In this document: positions 1 to 8,417 of the stretch, one piece after another | How the letters are laid out: each line of letters opens with the position of its first letter | Numbering within the stretch: position 1 is the stretch's first letter | NCBI GenBank assembly: GCA_044226525.1 | Contig: JBGAGV010000031.1 | Span: 46,733-110,732, forward strand | Direction: 5' to 3' | Length of the DNA: 64,000 nucleotides | From: VFJQ01 sp044226525 | Lineage (GTDB): Bacteria; Verrucomicrobiota; Verrucomicrobiia; Chthoniobacterales; Chthoniobacteraceae | Notes under the pieces: model-generated | Database searches by the model: none | The model's input: only the letters and a program-made list of their open reading frames with translations | What the model was told of the DNA's origin: nothing | Made by a program: the position numbers and the translations under genes

Positions 1-398
1 AAAAGAAATTCAAGCTGAGCGAATTCGCGCTGCCGATCCCGGAGAAACAGCTCGTCTTTCTCACCGTGCTCTTCGGCGTGAAAGACGTGGGCGAGCAGGA
101 ACTCGATGGCGTGAACTGCCGGGTGCTCGACGTGACCCTCATGCCCGAACTCGCCAAGGCCCTGAAAGCCGACGGCTGGGTCTCGCGCCTCTGGGTTCGG
201 CCCGACTACAAACCCGCCCGCCTCACCCTCGCCCGGAAGGGCTGGAACATCGTGTTGCGCTTCGACGATGTGCAGTTCGCCAAAGAACTACCCGAGGAAA
301 CGTGGCAACCCTCCACCGAAGAGGCCGGCGACGTCCTGAAGCTGGAGCCCAAGGAATACAGCCGTTTCCTCCGCGCCATCGGCGGCGGAGAAAAGTAA
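1..398 (+). CDS. C-terminal part of a LolA-like (outer-membrane lipoprotein-sorting fold) protein, 5' truncated
   Basis: The frame is open from base 3 to the TAA at 396-398, so the gene starts before the window. About 131 residues are visible. The pattern of short beta-strand-like stretches (VNCRVLDVTLMP, SRLWVRPDYKPARLTL, GWNIVLRFDDVQFAKELPEETWQP) fits the concave sheet of LolA/LppX-type proteins, where a 'dv...lp...f.P' segment closes the domain. The function is inferred from fold-like patterns only; a generic secreted protein of another family is possible. An internal GTG at 66 opens in frame but lies inside the domain, so it is probably not the true start. The gene is followed by a 96 bp palindromic repeat. 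Confidence 0.45.
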   Translation, partial: KKFKLSEFALPIPEKQLVFLTVLFGVKDVGEQELDGVNCRVLDVTLMPELAKALKADGWVSRLWVRPDYKPARLTLARKGWNIVLRFDDVQFAKELPEETWQPSTEEAGDVLKLEPKEYSRFLRAIGGGEK

Positions 399-414
399 CC
401 CGTTGGATCTGCCC

Positions 415-510
415 CCGTTGGTGTCCAGCCTTTAGGCTGTTCGAAAACCTGCTCAGCCGGAGGCTGCCGATTTTCCGCCACCTCTCCGCAGCCTGAAGGG
501 ACACCAACGG
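415..510. repeat. Dispersed palindromic intergenic repeat, copy 1
   Basis: The element is bounded by a perfect 12-base inverted repeat, CCGTTGGTGTCC at 415-426 and GGACACCAACGG at 499-510. Inside are smaller complementary pieces (GCCTTTAGGCTG, AGCCGGAGGCT, GCAGCCTGAAGG). It is homologous to copies at 3261-3367 (opposite orientation) and 20682-20780. It lies between two plus-strand genes. It resembles REP/BIME-type extragenic palindromes; no transposase accompanies it. Confidence 0.8.
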
Positions 511-577
511 CTCCCATTTTCCCGATTGCCGCCCCGGAAGGCGGGGCTAAGACGAAAGGTTCAAACCTCCCAAGCCC

Positions 578-1027
578 ATGGAAATCGCCGGAACCGTCAC
601 TTCGATCCTCTCGCAAAAAGACGGCCAGGTCTGGTCCATCGCACCAGACACGACCGTCTTCGACGCCATCGCCCTGATGGCGGACAAAAACATCGGCGCC
701 TTGCCTGTCCTGTCGGGCAGCAAGGTCGTCGGCATCATCACCGAGCGCGATTACACGCGCAAAGTCGTCCTCAAGGGCAAGTCATCCAAAGACACCGCCG
801 TGAAGGAAATCATGACCGGCGCGCTCATTTTGGCGCACCCGGGCGATTCCGTGACCGAGTGCATGGAAATCATGACCCAGCGCCGCGTGCGCCATCTGCC
901 GGTAGTGGACCGGGGCCAGTTGCTCGGCATCATCTCGATGGGCGATCTGGTCCGCTGGGTCATCGAAACCCAGGCCGCCACCATCGACCAACTGGAGCAA
1001 TACGTGACCGGCGCCACGCCGGTGTAG
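578..1027 (+). CDS. CBS-domain-pair protein
   Basis: The 149-residue protein is essentially two tandem CBS domains (about residues 14-70 and 80-140). Each has the usual ending: 'IGALPVLSGSKVVGIITERDYTRKV' in outline, then 'VRHLPVVDRGQLLGIISMGDLV'. Stand-alone CBS pairs bind adenine nucleotides and act as energy or redox sensors, usually by regulating a partner protein. No partner domain is fused here and the neighbours do not point to one, so the target is unknown. It starts with ATG 67 bases after the palindromic repeat. Family assignment is secure; the cellular role is not. Confidence 0.9.
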   Translation: MEIAGTVTSILSQKDGQVWSIAPDTTVFDAIALMADKNIGALPVLSGSKVVGIITERDYTRKVVLKGKSSKDTAVKEIMTGALILAHPGDSVTECMEIMTQRRVRHLPVVDRGQLLGIISMGDLVRWVIETQAATIDQLEQYVTGATPV

Positions 1028-1082
1028 CGCGCACCGCGATTCTCCCCCTCGCCAAACCACTCCAGCGGGTTATGCTCGTCGC

Positions 1083-1496
1083 GTGAAACAGCACCTCGTG
1101 CTCTACGACGACGAATGCGCCTTCTGCACTTTCCAGATGAAAGTGCTGACCTGGCTCGACTGGCTCAACATCGCCGCCCTCGTCCCGCTTTCCTCCGACC
1201 GCGCCCGCGAAGCCGCTCCGCAACTCGATCGCGAGACCCTTCGCGCCGCCATGCATGTGGTCACGACCGACGGCAGAATCTATCGCGGCGCACGCTGCAT
1301 TCGTTTTCTGGCCCTGCGCATGCCGCTGCTCGTTCCACTCGCCCTGTTCATGTGGCTTCCGGGCGTCATCCACATCGCGGAGCGAGTCTATAAGCTCGTG
1401 GCCAACAATCGCTACATCCTGAGCCGCGCCTTCGGGTGCACCGATGCGTGCGCGATCATGCCCAAGCGACCGCGCGAGCAGGACAAGCTGGCGTGA
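1083..1496 (+). CDS. Thiol-disulfide oxidoreductase DCC family protein (DUF393)
   Basis: The N-terminus carries the defining motif YDDECAFC (residues 8-15, pattern DxxCxxC), as in the DCC / DUF393 family of thioredoxin-fold proteins. The usual family length of 110-140 residues matches (137 aa). A hydrophobic stretch (about residues 79-92, MPLLVPLALFMWLPG) suggests membrane association. It probably acts in thiol redox chemistry; the substrate is unknown. The start is an alternative codon or the GTG at 1083 just after the CBS gene. Its TGA (1494-1496) overlaps the GTG start of the squalene-cyclase-like gene by four bases, so the two are probably cotranslated. Confidence 0.85.
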   Translation: MKQHLVLYDDECAFCTFQMKVLTWLDWLNIAALVPLSSDRAREAAPQLDRETLRAAMHVVTTDGRIYRGARCIRFLALRMPLLVPLALFMWLPGVIHIAERVYKLVANNRYILSRAFGCTDACAIMPKRPREQDKLA

Positions 1497-3256
1497 GCGG
1501 CGTGCGGGACGCGCTCCGCACGGCGGCGGCAGCGCTTCTCCGGGAGATGAATGCCGCCGGCCACTGGACCGGCGAACTTTCCAGCAGCGCGCTTTCCACC
1601 GCCACGGCGATTGTCGCCCTGCGCACCGTCGATGCAGAGCAGCATGCGGTCCTGATCAGCGGCGGCGAACGCTGGTTGCGCGAGCATCAAAATCCCGACG
1701 GAGGGTGGGGCGACACCGTCCTCAGCAAGTCGAACATCTCCACCACCGCCCTCTGCTGGGCCGCGCTCGGCGGAACTGACGCCCGCGCCGCCGCGTGGCT
1801 GAAACGCGATGCCTCGCAGCGCGTGCCGGACTTTCTCGCGAGCCCGGACGATTCAGGTCATTCTCCCGCGCTCCTCGCCGCCGCCATCGCCGCGCGCTAT
1901 GGCAAGGATCACACCTTCTCCGTGCCGATCCTCATGCACCTCGCCATCTGCGGACAGATCGGTTGGCGGGAAGTGATGCCGCTTCCGTTCGAACTCGCGG
2001 CGTGTCCGCATCAGCTTTTCGGCGCGTTGCAAATGCCCGTGGTCAGTTACGCGCTGCCCGCGCTCATCGCCATCGGGCAGGCGATTCACCATCACGCGCC
2101 TTCACGAAATCCCGTCGCGCGCAGCATTCGCACGCTCACGAAGAGCCGCACGTTGCGCGTGCTGGAAAGCATCCAGCCGGAAAACGGCGGCTTTCTCGAA
2201 GCGACTCCGCTCACCTCGTTCGTCACGATGGCACTCGCTTCGACCGGCCTGCGCGATCATCGCGTCATTCGGAAAGGCGTCACTTTCCTCGCCCAATCGG
2301 TGCGGCCCGATGGGAGCTGGCCGATCGATACGAATCTCGCGACGTGGGTCACCACGCTGTCGATCAACGCGCTCGCCACGCAACCCGGCGCCCTTTCGCC
2401 CGAGCAAAAGCTCACTCTGCGCGAGTGGCTGCTGGGCCAGCAATATCGCACCGAACATCCCTACACCCACGCCGCTCCCGGCGGCTGGGCCTGGACCGAT
2501 CTCCCTGGCGGCGTGCCCGACGCGGACGACACCCCCGGCGCCTTGCTCGCGCTCCTCTCGCTCGGCCTGCTCGACGGTCCCACGCGACAGGCAGGCGAAG
2601 CCGGTGTGCGCTGGCTGCTCGATCTGCAAAATCGCGATGGCGGCATCCCAACGTTCTGCCGGGGCTGGGGCGCGCTCCCCTTCGACCGCAGTTCGCCCGA
2701 TCTCACCGCGCACACCTTGCGTGCGTGGAGCGCGTGGCTGCCCCATCTTGGCGAGGCATTGAAGGCGCGGATCGCACGCGCCATCCCGCGCGCCGTCGCC
2801 TTCCTCGAACGAACGCAGCGCCCCGATGGAAGCTGGCTTCCGCTCTGGTTCGGCAATGAACACGCGCCCGACGACGAGAACCCGATCTACGGCACCGCTC
2901 ACGTGCTCGTCGCCCTGCGGGCGCTCGACGAAGCCGGCCTTCCCCACGCGCCCACCGCGCTCGCCCGCGCCGAGGATTTCCTCGCCGCCCGCCAGCTTCC
3001 GGAAGGCGGCTGGTCCGGCGCGGCGAATGGTCCCGCTTCCACCGAGGAAACCGCCCTCGCCGTCGCCGCGCTCGCCGGCACAAGGCACACCACGGCCACC
3101 GATCGCGGCACCGCCTGGCTCGCCGCGCGTGTCCACTCCGGCGAATGGCGCGAACCTTCCCCCATCGGTTTCTACTTCGCGAAGCTCTGGTATTTCGAAC
3201 GCCTGTATCCGCTCATCTGGACCGTCGCCGCCCTCGGCCGGGCCGCGCGGCGGTGA
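1493..3256 (+). CDS. Squalene-hopene-cyclase-like terpene cyclase family protein
   Basis: About 587 residues of alpha/alpha-barrel protein with repeated QW-type motifs (NPDGGWGD, RPDGSWPID, NRDGGIPTF, RPDGSWLPLW, LPEGGWSG). The motif DADDTP near residue 344 matches the DxDDT general-acid motif of class II cyclases (squalene-hopene cyclase, diterpene cyclases), so catalytic activity is plausible rather than a bare repeat fold. The family is normally about 630 residues. I place the start at GTG 1493 because it overlaps the TGA of the preceding DCC gene (GTGA) and is in frame; an ATG at 1436 would need a 60-base overlap. No squalene synthase genes (hpnC/D/E) are adjacent, so the substrate is unknown. 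Confidence 0.8.
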   Translation: MSGVRDALRTAAAALLREMNAAGHWTGELSSSALSTATAIVALRTVDAEQHAVLISGGERWLREHQNPDGGWGDTVLSKSNISTTALCWAALGGTDARAAAWLKRDASQRVPDFLASPDDSGHSPALLAAAIAARYGKDHTFSVPILMHLAICGQIGWREVMPLPFELAACPHQLFGALQMPVVSYALPALIAIGQAIHHHAPSRNPVARSIRTLTKSRTLRVLESIQPENGGFLEATPLTSFVTMALASTGLRDHRVIRKGVTFLAQSVRPDGSWPIDTNLATWVTTLSINALATQPGALSPEQKLTLREWLLGQQYRTEHPYTHAAPGGWAWTDLPGGVPDADDTPGALLALLSLGLLDGPTRQAGEAGVRWLLDLQNRDGGIPTFCRGWGALPFDRSSPDLTAHTLRAWSAWLPHLGEALKARIARAIPRAVAFLERTQRPDGSWLPLWFGNEHAPDDENPIYGTAHVLVALRALDEAGLPHAPTALARAEDFLAARQLPEGGWSGAANGPASTEETALAVAALAGTRHTTATDRGTAWLAARVHSGEWREPSPIGFYFAKLWYFERLYPLIWTVAALGRAARR

Positions 3257-3260
3257 GGAT

Positions 3261-3367
3261 GTTGGTGTCCAGTCTTCGGGCTGCGGCAAGGCGGTGGAGC
3301 CTCGAATGAAAAATGGCAGCCTTCGGCTGAGCGGCTTGTTGGAGCAGCCTGAAGGCCGGACACCAAC
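3261..3367. repeat. Dispersed palindromic intergenic repeat, copy 2 (inverted orientation)
   Basis: The ends are GTTGGTGTCC at 3261-3270 and GGACACCAAC at 3358-3367. The reverse complement aligns along its length with copy 1: both carry GGTGTCC, a GCCTT.AGGCTG hairpin, GCTCAGCCG.AGGCTGCC and GCAGCC.GAAG. It begins five bases after the stop of the cyclase-like gene and ends 28 bases before the stop of the convergent lipoprotein gene, so it may also act as a bidirectional transcription-end structure. Confidence 0.8.
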
Positions 3368-3394
3368 GGGGCGCTTGCCGAAACGAACCGGCCC

Positions 3395-3901
3395 TTACGG
3401 CAGCTTCCGCATCTCGAACGTCCCCGTGTCGTAGGACGAGTCGTAATTCAACACAAAGTGGTTCGGCGTGACGGTGCCTTCGTAGGTGTATTTGCCACCG
3501 CCGAAGAGCGGAATGCGGTTCTCGCCCTTCAGGTGCAGCGTTTTGCCACGTTGATGGCCGTAAAGTTCCGCAAGGTATTCGTTCGCACCGAGCAGCCATT
3601 CGGCGCGGAAATTGGCGCGATAACGATATGCGTCGATCTGCGTAAAGACGCAACGCAGGTTGCCACCTTCCATCTCGCGCGAGAACGGGGCGCGATGACG
3701 CTGGCTCGTCCAGCGGCCTTCCCACCGGCCATCGAACGGACTCTGCGGCGTAGGCGGTGCTTCGGTCTTGCGCAGCAGCGTGCGGCTTTCCTTCGTCGTG
3801 GCCGGGCTCCACACGCGCCATTCGCGGTAGTGTTGATAACAACACCCCGTCATCACTTGCATCGCGATGAGGAGCGGGAGGAGGCGAAGAATTCGGTTCA
3901 T
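3395..3901 (-). CDS. Lipoprotein of unknown function, third gene of a sigma / anti-sigma unit
   Basis: The 168-residue product begins MNRILRLLPLLIAMQVMTGC, a lipoprotein signal peptide with a lipobox-like VMTGC. The mature part is predicted beta-rich (FDGRWEGRWTSQRH, GNLRCVFTQIDAYRYRANF, YTYEGTVTPNHFVLNYDSS), typical of small secreted beta-barrel or lipocalin-like folds, but I do not recognise the family. The start at 3901 is chosen because it overlaps the upstream stop (ATGA, 3898-3901) and opens a signal peptide; a longer reading would add 41 residues of shadow sequence. The coupling suggests it is an output or sensor of the upstream sigma/anti-sigma pair. Confidence 0.75.
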   Translation of the reverse strand: MNRILRLLPLLIAMQVMTGCCYQHYREWRVWSPATTKESRTLLRKTEAPPTPQSPFDGRWEGRWTSQRHRAPFSREMEGGNLRCVFTQIDAYRYRANFRAEWLLGANEYLAELYGHQRGKTLHLKGENRIPLFGGGKYTYEGTVTPNHFVLNYDSSYDTGTFEMRKLP

Positions 3902-4659
3902 GGCTTCAACGTTTTCAGAAAACTCTCCATCTCGGACGGTTTTCCGCGGAAGGAGATGAGGGTGCAAAGACCGTCGCGCTCGGTGGCCGCAGCCGCCCAG
4001 CGCTCGTGGTCGAACACCTTCCAACTATTTTGCGTGTCCAGATGCACGCCAAAATCCGAGGCGCGGAAAACAAAGACAATGAGCGAATGCTGATCGATGG
4101 CCACCTGCGCGACCTTGTTCCCGCGGTGCCGGAGAACACGCCAGCCCACCGCCTGGAGCGGCGCGAGTTCGGGCGGCAGGGCGAATCGGTCGAACCCGCG
4201 CAACATCATGTTGTCGGAAAGATCGCCCGCCTTGAGCTTCGTCGGATCGAGTTCCGCGCCGGTCATGCGATCGTTCAACTCCAGCATCTCCACCGCCATG
4301 GCCTTACCGGTGAAGTCCTTGTTCGACTCCATCTTGAGATAGCCGAGGAAGCCCACCAGCAGCAGCACACCAAACAGAGCGCTCACGATGGCCGGGTTGA
4401 GCACGCTGACCCCGCCACCTTTGCGTTTCTGCCCCGCATCGCCCTGGCAGATCTCGTCGAGCTTCTGCCGCAAATTGGCCGGCGGGCAGACGCAGTGGAT
4501 CACCTCGACGATCTCGTCGTCGAAATTCATCTGCCACTCCATCTCATCGCGCAGGGCCGGGTCGGACTCGGCGAAGCGCACGGCTTTGATCACGCGCGGA
4601 TCCATCTGCTTGCCCGGGCGATAGAGGGGAATGAGCTGGCGGGCGCTGGCGGCGTTCAT
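3898..4659 (-). CDS. Single-pass membrane protein, probable anti-sigma factor
   Basis: The 253-residue protein has a cytoplasmic-looking N-terminal 85 residues, one transmembrane segment (about 89-108, NPAIVSALFGVLLLVGFLGY) and a C-terminal outer domain. This is the topology of anti-sigma factors, and the gene follows an ECF-like sigma gene with an ATGA overlap (4656-4659). It also overlaps the downstream lipoprotein by four bases. I see no zinc-binding HxxxCxxC anti-sigma motif; 'IHCVCPPANLRQKL' near residue 54 is cysteine-containing but not a clear match. The role is inferred mainly from topology and operon position. Confidence 0.6.
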   Translation of the reverse strand: MNAASARQLIPLYRPGKQMDPRVIKAVRFAESDPALRDEMEWQMNFDDEIVEVIHCVCPPANLRQKLDEICQGDAGQKRKGGGVSVLNPAIVSALFGVLLLVGFLGYLKMESNKDFTGKAMAVEMLELNDRMTGAELDPTKLKAGDLSDNMMLRGFDRFALPPELAPLQAVGWRVLRHRGNKVAQVAIDQHSLIVFVFRASDFGVHLDTQNSWKVFDHERWAAAATERDGLCTLISFRGKPSEMESFLKTLKP

Positions 4660-5126
4660 GACGGGGAGGATTGTGGATGCATGGCGTCGGCCAGTTGATG
4701 CCGCGCGCGCGACAACAGCCCGGCGAGCTCTTCCAGATCGACCTTCAGCACCTTGGCGATTTCGTCCGCCGTAAACAGGTCGGTATAAAAGAGCGCGAGC
4801 GCGCTCCGCTCCGGCTCGGGCAGCGTGGAGATATGCTGCGCCACGATGAAGGCTTCGATGCGCAGGATGCCCTCCGCTTCATCCGTCCGCAGCAGGCGCG
4901 GCGCGGGCTGGCCACCACCGGAATTTTCCCGCAGGCACCGCTGGCGGATGCGGGAGGCGAGCCACGCCTGGCGATTGCCTTCGTGGCGCAACTCGGACAA
5001 CTGGCCCTCCACGTCGCGCAACGTCTCCGCCATGATCTGTTCGGAGACCTTGATGTTTCCGGTCAGCAACAGGGCGAAACGGTAAAACTCTGCGAGGGTG
5101 GCTTTGGGAAACAGCGCTTCTTGCAA
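4656..5126 (-). CDS. ECF-type RNA polymerase sigma factor (short)
   Basis: The 156-residue protein has a sigma region-2-like N-terminus (FYRFALLLTGNIKVSEQIMAETL) and a clear region 4 (LPEPERSALALFYTDLFTADEIAKVLKVD, ending LLSRARHQLADAM) typical of extracytoplasmic-function sigma factors. It is shorter than the usual 170-200 residues and region 2 is weakly conserved, so promoter binding may be atypical. It heads a three-gene unit (sigma, membrane anti-sigma-like protein, lipoprotein) linked by four-base overlaps, and lies 40 bases after the DegT aminotransferase on the same strand. Confidence 0.75.
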   Translation of the reverse strand: MQEALFPKATLAEFYRFALLLTGNIKVSEQIMAETLRDVEGQLSELRHEGNRQAWLASRIRQRCLRENSGGGQPAPRLLRTDEAEGILRIEAFIVAQHISTLPEPERSALALFYTDLFTADEIAKVLKVDLEELAGLLSRARHQLADAMHPQSSPS

Positions 5127-5166
5127 GATGCCAATTGTAGCCGAAGTCCGACCGTTTCGACAACCG

Positions 5167-6291
5167 CTAACCTAACGCGGCGATAAGCTGGACGACGGTT
5201 TCCTGCCGTTCGTCCGAGGTCAGCTCGGGGAAGATCGGCAGTGCCAGCGTCTCGCGCGCGGCTTTTTCCGATTCGGGGAAATCGCCTTCGCGATACCCGA
5301 GCGACACAAAACACTCCTGCAGGTGCAGCGGCAGCGGGTAGTAAATTTCGCTGCCCACACCGGCTTTCGCGAGCGCCGCGCGCACGCGATCACGCTCCGG
5401 CACGCGCACGATGAATTGATTGTAAATGTGGTGATTCGTGACGGCGCTGTCAGCCCACTGCTCGGCCGGCAGGGTGATGCGCGGCTCGTTGGCAAACGCC
5501 TGGCGATAGGCGGCAGCGTGCGCGCGGCGTTTCGCGCTCCACGTGTCGAGATGCGGCAGCTTGATGTGCAGCACCGCGCTTTGCAGCGCATCGATGCGGA
5601 AATTCCCGCCGATCATCGCGTGGTAATAACGCGGCTCCATGCCGTGATTGCGCAACGCCCGGCATTTCTTCGCGAGGGCGTCGTCGCGGCAAACGACCAT
5701 GCCGGCGTCGCCAAAGGCCCCGAGATTTTTCGTCGGGTAAAAGGAATAGAAGCCAGCCTCACCCATCGCGCCCGCTGCCCCGAGCTGATGCCGGGCGCCG
5801 AGTGCCTGCGCTGCGTCTTCGATCACCGGCACCTCGTATTTGCGCCCCAGCGCAAGAATCGCCGCCATGTCGGCGCACTGCCCGTAGAGGTGCACGGGAA
5901 TGATCGCCTTCACATTCTTCGTCTTCGCGAGCGTGTCGGCGAGTTTCTGCGGGTCGATATTGTAAGTCGTCGGATCGATATCGACGAAGACCGTGCGCGC
6001 ACCCAGCCGCGCCACACAGCCCGCCGTGGCGAAGAACGTGTAGGGCGTCGTCACCACCACATCCCCCGGCCCAATGCCGAGCGCCATGAGGAGAAGCAAT
6101 TCCGCATCCGTGCCGCTGGAAGCCCCGATCGCGTGCGGCACGCCCACGTAATCCGCCACCGCCCGCTCGAACGCTTCCGTCTTCGGCCCGAGGACCAGAG
6201 CCTGTGAGTCGCAAACTTCCTCGATGGCAGCGAGGAATTGCGCCTTGAGCGGCGCGTATTGACGGCGGAGGTCGAGCAGTGGGACGGGCAT
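5167..6291 (-). CDS. DegT/DnrJ/EryC1/StrS family PLP-dependent aminotransferase
   Basis: The 374-residue protein has the layout of sugar aminotransferases acting on nucleotide-linked keto-sugars: the N-terminal PLLDLRRQYAPLK, ASSGTDAELLLL (cofactor phosphate), IPVHLYGQ, VIEDAAQALGA and the PLP lysine in SFYPTKNLGAFGDAG. The start at 6291 (MPVPLLDL) fits the family; a GTG/ATG 15 bases upstream is possible. Known relatives make amino sugars for O-antigen, exopolysaccharide or glycoprotein glycans. No sugar dehydratase or epimerase is adjacent, so the sugar is unknown; exopolysaccharide genes lie at 52 and 58-61 kb. Confidence 0.9.
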   Translation of the reverse strand: MPVPLLDLRRQYAPLKAQFLAAIEEVCDSQALVLGPKTEAFERAVADYVGVPHAIGASSGTDAELLLLMALGIGPGDVVVTTPYTFFATAGCVARLGARTVFVDIDPTTYNIDPQKLADTLAKTKNVKAIIPVHLYGQCADMAAILALGRKYEVPVIEDAAQALGARHQLGAAGAMGEAGFYSFYPTKNLGAFGDAGMVVCRDDALAKKCRALRNHGMEPRYYHAMIGGNFRIDALQSAVLHIKLPHLDTWSAKRRAHAAAYRQAFANEPRITLPAEQWADSAVTNHHIYNQFIVRVPERDRVRAALAKAGVGSEIYYPLPLHLQECFVSLGYREGDFPESEKAARETLALPIFPELTSDERQETVVQLIAALG

Positions 6292-6345
6292 CCTGCGACC
6301 ATTCACAACATCCGCCCGTTCCGTCCAGACCTCAAATCACTCGAA

Positions 6346-7014
6346 TCAGCGCGTCCCGCGAAAAGGACTCAACTGAGCAGACCCTTTCGAGGCCAGTCGA
6401 ACCGGCTCCGCCGCCGGCACGGGCACCGCGCGGCGCACTTCTGTCGGCGCGGTGGGAGCGACGGGCGTCGCCTGCGCCACCTGCATGGCCGGCTCGGTCG
6501 GCGGTTTCTTCAGGGTCCGATATCGATCTTCAATCTCCGCGATCATCCGGCGCACATGCTTGTATTTCGATCGCCCGCGCAGGATGGCGAGGCTGCGATC
6601 CACGTCGCCCCAGATGATGTTTTCAATCGTCACCCGCTTCACCCCCCAGGCGTTCATCGCGGAGCGCGAGGGCTTGTAGAGATCGATCGTATTCGTGCCG
6701 GAGAGCGCCCAGCCGTAGTCGTCCACCTGATACGTCTCCCCCGTCTCGACGATCCGGAAAACCGTGCCCGCCGGCCAGCGCGACCAGTCCGCCGCCGCAC
6801 TGCGCACACCCGTGTCGTTCAACACCATCCCGAGCGCATTCTTGCGCCCGTATTGCACGTGATCGGCCTCCGTATGCGTGTAAGCCGTCGTGCGCACTTG
6901 CTGAAATCGCGCGAGGGCGAGCGGCTTTTCATACTTCGGCAAAGAGCGCGAAGCACAGGCTCCGAGGAGGAGCGCCAGGGCGAGCGGGGCAAGACGACCG
7001 GCGAGGCGTAGCAT
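6346..7014 (-). CDS. Lipoprotein with a C-terminal 3D (three-Asp) domain
   Basis: The start at 7014 opens a lipoprotein signal (LAPLALALLLGACAS, lipobox LLGAC). Residues about 40-155 hold a 3D domain: an RTTAYTHTEADH opening, NALGMVLND, and VDDYGWALSGTNTIDLYKPS with the conserved aspartates. 3D domains form the catalytic core of MltA/Rpf-like lytic transglycosylases and of YuiC/YocH-type proteins, so peptidoglycan cleavage or binding in the periplasm is likely. The C-terminal 60 residues are Pro/Ala/Val-rich and low in complexity. The family match is clear; enzymatic activity is not proven because the MltA barrel is absent. Confidence 0.8.
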   Translation of the reverse strand: MLRLAGRLAPLALALLLGACASRSLPKYEKPLALARFQQVRTTAYTHTEADHVQYGRKNALGMVLNDTGVRSAAADWSRWPAGTVFRIVETGETYQVDDYGWALSGTNTIDLYKPSRSAMNAWGVKRVTIENIIWGDVDRSLAILRGRSKYKHVRRMIAEIEDRYRTLKKPPTEPAMQVAQATPVAPTAPTEVRRAVPVPAAEPVRLASKGSAQLSPFRGTR

Positions 7015-7109
7015 GGAGGAATATGCACGGGATTGGACATTGTGCCAGCGGAAGCACGGCCCGCCGTTCCAGCTTGCCGAAGCCAGTCTTCTCCTGCCAT
7101 TTCCCACCG

Positions 7110-8417
7110 ATGCAGTCCCCCGCTCCGCGCAAGGCGTGGTATCAAATCCTCTACGTTCAGGTGCTCATCGCCGTCGCTCTCGGCATCGTCGTGGGATATT
7201 TTTTTCCCGACACGCCCAAGGTCGCGGGCGACTTTGAAGCCTCCAAGCTAAGGCCCCTCGCCGATGGCTTCGTGCGGCTGGTGAAGATGATCATCGCGCC
7301 GATCGTTTTCTGCACGGTCGCGCACGGACTCGCCTCCATGTCCGACGTGAAGAAACTCGGCCGCGTCGGCGGCAAGACGATTCTCTACTTCGAAGTCGTC
7401 TCCACCATCGCGCTCCTGATCGGCCTCGTCGTGGTGAATGTCCTGAAACCGGGCGCCGGCTTTAATGTCGATCTTTCGCGACTCGACGTGACCAAGGCAC
7501 ACGAATTTGAAGCCAAGGCCCACGCTCTCAGCACGACGGACTTCCTGCTGAACATCATTCCCACCAGTTTCTTCGACGCCTTCGCCAAGGGCGATCTGCT
7601 CCAGGTCCTGCTCCTCGCCATCCTCACCGCCTTCGCCCTCAAGGCGCTCGGTGATCGCGCCCCGCGCGTGCTGCACGCCATCGATACCGCCGGCCAGCTT
7701 TTCTTCGGCATCATGGCCTTCGTTGTGAAGGTCGCGCCGATTGGCGCATTTGGCGCGATGGCTTTCACCGTCGGCAGCTACGGCATCGGATCGCTCGCCC
7801 GTCTCGGCGCGCTCATGGGCGGCTTTTACCTCACGGCCGGTTTTTTTGTCATCGTCGTGCTCGGCTCCATCGCGCGCTTCGCCGGGTTCTCGATCTTCCG
7901 TTTTCTCGCCTTCATCAAGGAAGAGCTCCTGCTCGTGCTCGGCACCAGTTCCAGCGAGACCGCCCTGCCTGGCATGATCCAGAAAATGCAGCGCCTCGGC
8001 TGCGCGCCCGGCACCGTAGGCCTCGTCATTCCCACCGGCTACAGCTTCAACCTCGACGGCACGAACATCTACATGACGATGGCCGCCGTCTTCCTCGCGC
8101 AGGCCACCAATACCCCGCTGAACCTCTCCCAGCAAATCTCGCTCCTCCTCGTCGCGATGATCAGCTCGAAAGGAGCCAGCGGCGTCACCGGCGCCGGCTT
8201 CATCACCCTCGCTGCCACCCTTGCCGCCGTCCCCGGCATCCCCATCGAAAGCCTCGCCCTCCTCGTCGGCATCGACCGCTTCATGAGCGAATGCCGCGCG
8301 ATCACCAACCTCATCGGCAACGGCGTCGCCACCGTGGTCGTGAGCCGCTGGGAAAACGAAGTCAGCGCCGAGCAGGTCCGCGCTGAGCTCGCCGAGCGCT
8401 CCCCTCAACCGATCTAA
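7110..8417 (+). CDS. dctA: Dicarboxylate/amino acid:cation symporter, DctA-like
   Basis: The 435-residue protein is a member of the DAACS family (GltP/DctA). It shows the serine-rich re-entrant loop LGTSSSETALPGM, the GYSFNLDGTNIYMT motif, the SSKGASGVTGAGFITL loop and DRFMSECRAITNLIGNGVAT, which carry the cation- and substrate-binding residues. The last motif is close to C4-dicarboxylate transporters (DRFMSEARALTN). It would import succinate/malate/fumarate or acidic amino acids with H+ or Na+. The start at ATG 7110 is preferred over upstream frames that lack membrane character. Its stop overlaps that of the convergent toxin gene by four bases. Confidence 0.92.
   Translation: MQSPAPRKAWYQILYVQVLIAVALGIVVGYFFPDTPKVAGDFEASKLRPLADGFVRLVKMIIAPIVFCTVAHGLASMSDVKKLGRVGGKTILYFEVVSTIALLIGLVVVNVLKPGAGFNVDLSRLDVTKAHEFEAKAHALSTTDFLLNIIPTSFFDAFAKGDLLQVLLLAILTAFALKALGDRAPRVLHAIDTAGQLFFGIMAFVVKVAPIGAFGAMAFTVGSYGIGSLARLGALMGGFYLTAGFFVIVVLGSIARFAGFSIFRFLAFIKEELLLVLGTSSSETALPGMIQKMQRLGCAPGTVGLVIPTGYSFNLDGTNIYMTMAAVFLAQATNTPLNLSQQISLLLVAMISSKGASGVTGAGFITLAATLAAVPGIPIESLALLVGIDRFMSECRAITNLIGNGVATVVVSRWENEVSAEQVRAELAERSPQPI

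Noticed and set aside
1436..1492. ATG at 1436 as start of the squalene-cyclase-like gene
   Set aside because: It would overlap the DCC gene by 60 bases and add residues without family similarity; GTG 1493 overlaps the upstream stop exactly.
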